Below, one piece after another: positions 16,533-25,500 of a stretch of 30,000 bases of DNA. The notes under the pieces are model-generated. The model had not been told where the DNA came from. It saw only the letters and a program-made list of their open reading frames with translations, and searched no databases. Every line of letters starts with the position of its first letter. Within the stretch, counting starts at the first letter, position 1. The stretch is from Mesostigma viride (taxonomy: Eukaryota > Streptophyta > Mesostigmatophyceae > Mesostigmatales > Mesostigmataceae). The translations under genes were made by a program, and so were the position numbers. The stretch spans positions 1 through 30,000 of the forward strand of contig RPFO01001035.1 in the NCBI GenBank assembly GCA_009746045.1. The letters are read 5' to 3'.

Positions 16533-19500
16533 CTGCATATTCACAACAATGAGCGCCATGCAGACCAAAGCACAAACATGAGGTCAGACAGGGATCAGAA
16601 CCTATTGCTTAGCTTACTCCTCCGAGACTTGACGTCAATTGCATGCAACAAGGGGACTGAGACATTTCCGGGCAGGAAAGGCTTCGACACAGCAGAAAAC
16701 CACGCGCACAAGACCTCATTTGCTTGCGGGCCCGCTGCAGTGTCTTCAATTCATCCACCACACACCTGTCCACAGATCTTGCTGTGGTCCGGCTCTCCGC
16801 TGCAGTGGTAGAGGAGGGCCTGCCAATCACGCACGAGAAGGCAACAGGAAAAGATGAGAGTGGTGTAAATAACCAAGCAAATAATGCAAAACGTGGTGTG
16901 GTCTGGTCACCGCTGCTGAGGATAAGAACACCCTTCCCTTCTTTCAGTAAATAGATATTACTTAGGGAGATGGGGAGTGGTTGGGTACACCCACCAAGGA
17001 CAAGGGAAACAAGGGAAGCCATTTCGCTGATGGCAAGTACACACTGAAGCCTTGGAGGAGGCTAACCGCCTCGGAAATCCCAGTGGTATTCTTGGACATC
17101 GCAGTATATTATAGCCTGTGGTGTCTACCCACATCCTGAAGCTTTTTAAAATCCAAATCAGGTGCTTGTGAGTGACAATTTTATCACTAACCAACCTGAC
17201 CAGCCAGACATACTCACCTCGTGGAAGTCAAACGCCGGCAGGTCGGGCCGATTGTAGCCCTGGATCCCGCTCTTTTTTCCCTGCATGACCTCCCGCTCGA
17301 CCGCATATCGTTTCCACAGAGCCGGGTTCTGTATGCGCGTGACAGCTGTCACCTCGAGGCCGAATGACTCCAGCTGTTTGGTCCACAAGCGGTATTCCCC
17401 CGATTCCCTCTCAAGGGGCACGCACACAAAGTCATGCCCTGCATAGTCCACGGGGATCCTGCAGACAGCAGGATGTGCATTAGGTGCAGACAATCAAACA
17501 AAGCAAGTCAAATCCCACAAGAAATACAACAAGGGGTGTACCAGGGCTGTGCCACAAAGGGAAGGAAAAAACAGTGGCGTGTGGAAGGATAAAACAGTGG
17601 CATGTGGAAAGGCATGGCAGAGCATATCCTATTGAGAATGGTGCGCATGGGTGGCTAGGGGTGCATTGGGGTCCTGTGAAGCTAAGGGCATTGGCTGCTA
17701 CTGTGCTGCCATATGCTGTCGCCCATCATAATGGCTTTGTAAGGTGGACTTAAAAACGCAGAACGCAAGTAATGGAGGAAAACGAGGAGGGGCAGGAATG
17801 GGGGAAGAAAAACAGCAGGTGGGTGGGATGGAGACAGCAGACGCATTGTAGCTCATCAGGACAACCTGCTCGTGATAGTTAGATCATTCGAGTGAGCAAG
17901 AAAAGTGAAGGATCCATGACATTTTGTTGAGTGGCCACTAAAGGTTCAGTGGAGAGAGGCAGCCAGAAATATCAATCACAGCAGATGCAATGGGGCATTG
18001 ACTCTAGAAGAAAAAAGCAATATGTGGATGAAGGTAACGCTCCGCGCGCAAATTTTTTGGCGCCGATAAAATTCGCGGTACCCATCCGTACCGTGAAAAA
18101 GTGGTGCACAGTGCGCGCACCCTTAGGGGGGCTGGCCATGGCGACTGCGTTTAGGCGAAACTACCATTATTGAGGCTGCGAAAATAGGAAATGATGGTCG
18201 AATAATAAGGATGAGGCGTTAATGATAAGGATTTGTGGCGGAAATATTGCTGTTTGAAATTTCGCTGCTGTATTTTTATGCCACCAGCACGGGGGGACAT
18301 CTGTCTTTCTGGACGCACGGAATGAATTAGAATTATAATATACGTATACTACCTCCGGGCCATTAAAATATCTACGAGGGTGGGCCATTAAAATATCTAC
18401 ATATTGGACACTGTGTATGAGGCACTACCACGGGAATTTATATGGGAATTTTTCAAAGCCCTTCCATGTCCTCATACCTAGAGATGTATAGCAAAGACCT
18501 ATGAAAAAAAATCTGGGTTTGGACTCTGAAGTTAGAGGCACCACAAAAAGACACCTAGGGGGGTCACCTGGCCCTTGGCTAATTTTGGCACACATGCCCG
18601 CGTTAAATTAGTGCAAATGAGAGATAGGAACCACGTGTGGGATTTGACATCACATCCATGCTGGTGGCACACTTGGGTATGAGCCCACCAATTTGGGGCC
18701 CAATCGCAAAGCGTTTGGGCACATAAAACTGCCATGGTGCACATGGGTATTTTTCAGGGACATTTCAGATACATTTTTTATTCACACTTTCAGTTACATG
18801 CAGGCTTATAACTTCTTTAAATGAACAGGTCTTTGAGAGCCCTCTTATTGGAGCATCCCCAGACTTGTGTACAAGAGAGTGGCACCTCTAAAGCCACAGT
18901 TAGGGACCATTAACCCATGACTGGCGTAAATAATGCCTACAAAATCATCACAAAAAAGGACCTTCCCATGCCCTACAAACTTGAAAATCTGTGCAATACA
19001 TTCCTTAAATGGCAATGGGAGAGGCTGCCACACTCAAAATTGGTGCAATACAATGTAGAGAGTCTAAATCCCAGCACCCAGCATGTGGGCCTGCAGTTTA
19101 CTAGGAGAGAGGATGCACGCATGGGCATGCCCATTTCATGCCACCAAACATCAACCATACCACCTGTGACAAGCGTATGGTTCAAAAAACTGGGCAAAAC
19201 CACTTCAACCTTAAAGTGGCGGCATATCATTACTAATGACAATTAAACCGGTGCTGAAGGCTGCAAAACCAGTGCTAAAGAAGCACGCTTGGCATGTAAA
19301 TGAATGCAAACTGTCCTATTGCAAGGCCTTTAGTCACCTTATACTACGCTAGTGCCGCTTTCTTGCACCCCATTAGAACCGTGCATCTGCCTTTTCAGTG
19401 GTATAAAGCAGTGGTGTTGCACACTATAGTAATTGCTTGTGTAAGTGCTGCCTAGCCAATACTAAGAAACCCATCCAACGTTTTTACCTTCACATGCTGA

Positions 19501-22500
19501 GAATTTACCTATGGGAAAGTGGGCAGAGGCAAGAGGAAAAGAGTACTAACTTGCTTAAGCCCTAGGCTGCCTTGCTGGCATCTTGCCAACAGCATTCTTA
19601 AAAAGGGCTATCTGGTTGCTAAAATTGCATGCATTCTCACACGAACAAGAAAATACTGACAAATTTACTGCAGCATTTTTACAAAACAATTGCTCATTTT
19701 CTAACGTGATCCAGGACCCTATACTTCCAGCACCTGTTCATCCATCAGAACTCCACACCTTTTCCACTTTTTGCAGTGTTGCCAAAGGTTAGTAAGATAA
19801 CCGCATGTCATTCTCCCCTTTCTTGGCGCTGCCTACCATGTTTGAGAAGCGCATACCTTTCAGCGATGTGCCGTTTAGGAAGCCGGCCAGCGTCCGCGGT
19901 TTCCGCTGCCATTTTCATACGCAATATCTGCACTGTCGCGTTGAAATCGTTTTATAGTTGCGAAATGACGAGAATACCGATCCCACGCACCGGCAGCTGC
20001 GTTTCTAGCTCAACCATGGCATCGTATGCCTGTCCGCTGAGGTCCCAGCAGCTCTCGGGCTCGCAGCAGCGACCTTGCACTATCTGACCACCGACTTAGC
20101 CCTCCACAGGTAGCCATTTCCCGCCCAGTAAGTTTAAATGCACTGCTAAGGAAAACCCATATCGTAGAACATCTTATTACGCAATGAAAACTGCGGAATA
20201 AAATATGACGCTCAGCAGGCCGCTGCTGCGAAAATCAAGCAAGTACTCAGGTATAACCAACCATTAAAAAAAGAACCGCTGCGCCCCCCCAAACCAGACC
20301 AGTTTTCAGGCGCGAACATGTTTCATCATAAACAAGTATTCTACTAACTCAGCATCGCGTTTAACGCTGGCAAGCATGAACTCCATAGCCAGCCCATCGC
20401 CAAATTCGCTTTTTTATGGCCGAACCGCATTCCTCGTCATTTTCGTGAATTTCCTGGTCTGACCGACCTACCCCGAGCATCCGAGATCCGGTACGACCTA
20501 CTTGTACCAACCGAATCATCTGGACGGACAAAATCCTCCGATTTCTCATTTGCGTTAATTTACCACAGACACCCCTAAAATACATTTTTTTGCCACGAGT
20601 TTTCTGAGGTACTTTTCAAGGTACTCCCAATTTCTAATGCTGGCAGCCCTTGGGCCAAAAAAAGTACTTTTCCTACCCTTCAAGAATATCTAGTTTGTTG
20701 GGCCACCCATTTCCTATTTTTTCCACAGTTTTTGTTTGCCCACTATACAAATTTTGACATTTTGGCAAAAAATGGCATTGTAGATATTTTAATGGCCCGG
20801 AGGTAGTATACGTTTTTGTACTATATGATAGCGGCACCGAATTCATGGTTTCTTGGGCTCTCCTGACGGGGAAGGAAGGTTTCATGTTAGTAGCAATGAT
20901 CTCGAAATCGGACGGGTACTTTCTGCCACGCTTTCCGCCATGGTCGGTAAGTAACTGGTCAGGGCTGCGCAGTGCGCGTCCGACTATTCCATGGAGGGGC
21001 TATTTCTTGCAGCCCAGGGTGAAAGATAATGCCTATTATGGTACGATCCTTTGCTCAACATATTATTCCTAATATATCGCCTCTTTCACCGGTTACCATT
21101 GTTTCCGCGCACTTTGCCCCCGATAGCTTGCCATTCCACGCAGCGCATTGTCAGATTCTTGGTAGCTTTCGCAGATTTATTATCTACGTTTCATAGCTAG
21201 GATATGTCAAGGTGTGACTTCCTGCGTGTCAGCAGCTTGTGAGGGATTTTCAGAATGGTTTCTTAGCAGGAGCTTGCTAAAAAGTACACGGTTGTATGCG
21301 GCTATTGACACAGCCTTTCTTAGCAGCGGCTAGATGTGCTTAATGGCTCACAAGCTGGAGGGTGTTCTGAGCAAACGTGGTTAGCTGGAAAGACAGGTGA
21401 AAGTGGCATGTTATGAGGGGCACATATTGCATGAGTGGAGCTGCATGTAGCTAGGGCTGATGATTGTTTTCACATCCTCTCTCCCACTGCAGTATGGGAA
21501 AGCCATGTAACATGCTAGCAAGGCTACTGTGGTAAGAAGCCCTGGCATGTGCACAGCACTCATGGTATATATGCTTTCTCTGTGGACCGTATGCATGTTG
21601 TCCTCGTGGCTGGCCAATCTGTGGGTATGGGTTTCTAGGGTGTCTTTGCACCAAACAGATTGCTTTGGGTATAATGCTTACACCATATACCTAGAACATG
21701 CTTTGAAAGCTTTGGCTGGGCATGTAGACCTACAGTGCCTTGTTGCTGTGCACACACCCGCATGGTTGCCATTGCTGAGGTGAGGCAGGGTCATGTGAGG
21801 TGCCCATCCATCTCCTCACATGTTATTGTCAAATTGGGCATGCCTTGGAGCCTCGTGGATGGCACTGTTAGTGTCAGTGTGCATACATACTCACTAGAGC
21901 CTCCCTTAACGTACGGTCATGTGGCCACCTACCCACTGTAACAACTTCCACATTTGTCCTCACAAGTCACTCAATTTTTGTGGCATGATGTTTCCCCTTG
22001 TCTAGTATTTGTTTTTATGTGGTATCGCATTTTCCAACGTGTTTATGATTTTTCAATTTTTTGCAGCCCAAAATAGTACCCTTTGGGGGAGAAAATTAAT
22101 AACTCATGAAATACTCATCATTTATGAGTCCAATTAGGTGGGAAGTTTCCACACTGGGGCAAATGTACAAAAATATATTGAAACATGCAAAATGATGCCC
22201 CCACTGTCCTAGAAAAAATCTGCTAAAAATAGCATTTTTGGCTATTTTTAGCTCATTGCCGGTGCACCATTGGGCGTACCACCCTCACCAAGTGGTGAGA
22301 TGGCCCCCCCCACATCCCATTTACATGATAAAATCATATCCTGGGTACCCCCGGGCCAGCTGAGCATGATATTCCATGATATGTGTTTCAGGGGGTCTGG
22401 CACAGGAGCCTTCCCTTCAGATGGCTCCACAAATTTTCTACTGCAAGTACTTTGTGTCTATGCATGCAATAATAGCCTACAACATACAATTCAAAATTTC

Positions 22501-25500
22501 CAAGGAATACGCAAGGAACCCTTGTAACCATGATCACCACCTCCAATCCTCCATAAAAACACGGCAGTTGAGAACATATAGGAGAGCATACAGGATAATG
22601 CGCATCTATTTAAAATTATGTTACTCTGCCATGACATGGCATGTACGAGTAGTCTTGAGTCACGCTGCTCCCTCGCATATTGTTGCATTCGTTGGTAGCC
22701 AAAGTACCGGCATATGAGACTCCTGAGGAACAACACTACGCAAGGGTGCGTGGTCTACTCTTACATAACCAACACTTCTCGGTTAATGCTTAGCTGTAAA
22801 CACACTAAAACTATCAATACAACTCACACGAAAGCACAATCTACCCTGAGAATAAGCACACCTGGGAGCCATTTTTGGACACTGAGGAATAGGTGTTACA
22901 GTAAAACGCAGCCTGCTCACCAAGTATGTGGCCAGTCGATGTCATCCACCAATGATTACATGGGAGGCATAACGGCAGTAGAGAGCGGGCACCCTCTTGT
23001 GTTGACCAAGCGGCAAGCAAGCATGTGAGTGAGAAGTAAATAGATGCATGGCAACTCACCACGTGTGCGGCTGTTGTTTGTCGTCGCCCCACCAGAGTCG
23101 CGGCGCAGCGGCGGTGGGTGGTGGACGTTCCGTGGGTGCAGCGCTAACACAAGTTCTGTCCCGCTGTCCCGCAGCACCTGCTTGCCACACACAAGTTAAG
23201 TCAATCAGCGTTGACATATGCACATGTTAACACGTCGTACGTCAAAACTCAGTCCTAAAAATAGGACTGAGTATGCCAACTTTGAGATCATGTAGCGGTA
23301 AGGGTAGGGGGGTACCCCATATGTTTGATATGCATCAGAGCACTCAATATCATGCTAATGCTTGGGCATATGCCTAAAAAATCATATGTTGACCAAATCA
23401 TGTAAAATTTTACAAGGGTGTCAAGCCATGCTCGCGATTTGGCAATTTTCTGTGGAAGGACGAGTTGGGAAAATTCAATAAAATCCATATGCATGTTGAA
23501 AAAATATAGGCGTGTAAACAATATAGTTCTTGAAACATGGCAAAAAACTGGGCTCAATTTGGCCACAGCCTCTACCTGAAACTCACCAAAAACCACCAGC
23601 CCTAAGAATGGGTTTCGAGGTTGCTAGCAATGTGCAAGCATGTAAGTGCGGTCATACTACACACCACCATGGCAACCAACCATGCCAATCAACTCATTTC
23701 CCTTCTAGCATAACAGGAAAACATACTTGCATCATCATATTGCAGTTATATTATACCTTAGTATATGTGTGAGAGCCTATGCACGCACGTAGGGAATGGG
23801 CATTGATACCTACCTACAAAGGGTTTTATTATGAGCCTTAACCACCAATATAATGGGTAGGTTAAGCATATTTCAATTGTTTTTAACAAGAATAGAGATG
23901 GCTAACACTGTTTTGCCTTGCCATGGCATGGCCAACATATACTTGCTGGCACATGATGACAGTGGTTTATCACCAAGATTCTTCACTCACCCGTATAAGC
24001 TTGAAAGCACGCTGGATGCAGCCCATGGCCATACAATCACGCAGTATGAACGTAGCAAAAGAATAACTAACATCTATGAAGGTATTTAAACCCATACAGC
24101 GCCTAAAAAACTGCAAAAGTACACTAGGGTAAGGCAAATGCCTGGTAACATAATAAAAAATGGGGGGTTTAGAGAGGGGCAGGCAACGGTCAAGAAAGCG
24201 CATCAAGATTCGAAACTGACAGCGCCTTGCAAGCTCAAACTCATGTAAGAACATAACAAAACGATGAGGTGACGATATTTCAGCTTTACCGTGCACGGAT
24301 GGCGTTATCTTGGCCCAGGCGGTGCCCGCAAAAGTGACACTTGCGGCACACAAACCATGACATGACAGAGTGGTCAAAATCATCAAATCTTTACTGCCAC
24401 TGACTTAATTCTACACACATGCATGATAATAAGTAGAAAGAAGCATATAAACCCTTCAAACTGCGCCGTAAAGTAAATTTAGTCATCAATTCCGTCAACC
24501 TGCCTGGTCGCAGTTTTTTTCCAGCAAGAGCAGTGCCGACACCTGGTAAATCGCATCCCCGGGAGCTAAAAATTGGTTTGTGTCATCTTTAGGACATATC
24601 AAATCTATTTCCTGGGTTTTACCAGCTAAATCGTCCGCAAACGTAAACTGCATGCCTGGGCGCAAGCCGCCATGGCTAGGTCGTGCATTTCCGGAACTCA
24701 CGTTTCACGTGAAAAAGTACCCTTACCACCTGTACTTTGACCGTACATTTAGCCGCCCATACCAAATCCAAAAAAATCCCAAAAATATGTCCCAGAAAGG
24801 TCATTTCACGTAGTATTTGAATAAATTTTGAGGGAATTTTTTTGACAAACATTCCGACTTGGGCGAATTTTCTACGAAACCCAAAAACTCAGTCCTAAGA
24901 ATAGGACTGAGTTGAACTCAGTCCTAAGAATAGGTGCAGTGACGAACGACGTGTTAACTAGTTATGAACAGGTCATTCATCGCAACCCAACCTGACCTCA
25001 GAAAATAAGCGGTAGGAGATAAGCTGTTAAATCAACTCGACAGAATAATCTGTGAGGGCCCATCCGCCCGCCCGCCCGCCCGCCCGCCCGCCCATCTTGC
25101 TCCTGAATGCTCCTACTAGCGCCAATAAGGCCACACCAGCGGCTGCTGATGGGCTCCAAACACACGACAAGGGCTTACAAGACACGCGCGGTGCAGCATG
25201 CCCATTTGCATCAAACGTGAGATACAGCATGCCCTTTACAGCATGCCCTTTACAAGACATGCGCTGGCTGGGGCAAGGCCCCCCCCCCTCACCTGCGTTT
25301 GCAGCTGCCACCGCTGCCGAAAGATTGTTGGCAGCCAGCTGTGTGGTTGCACTCCCTGCAATGGCTGTCACTGCTGGAGAATTCAAGGCACATGCCAGGC
25401 TCACCGCCGATGCCCCTTGCCCGAGCGCACTCGCCGGTCTTGCGGTTGCATACACTGAGGTTGCGGCTGTCGTGGGCATGGGCACTGCAAGGGTCCAGAA

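Noticed and set aside
18349-20806. Transposase gene inside the mariner-like element
   Set aside because: Searched by eye for a DDD/E-type core; only short unrelated ORFs were found, so none is annotated.
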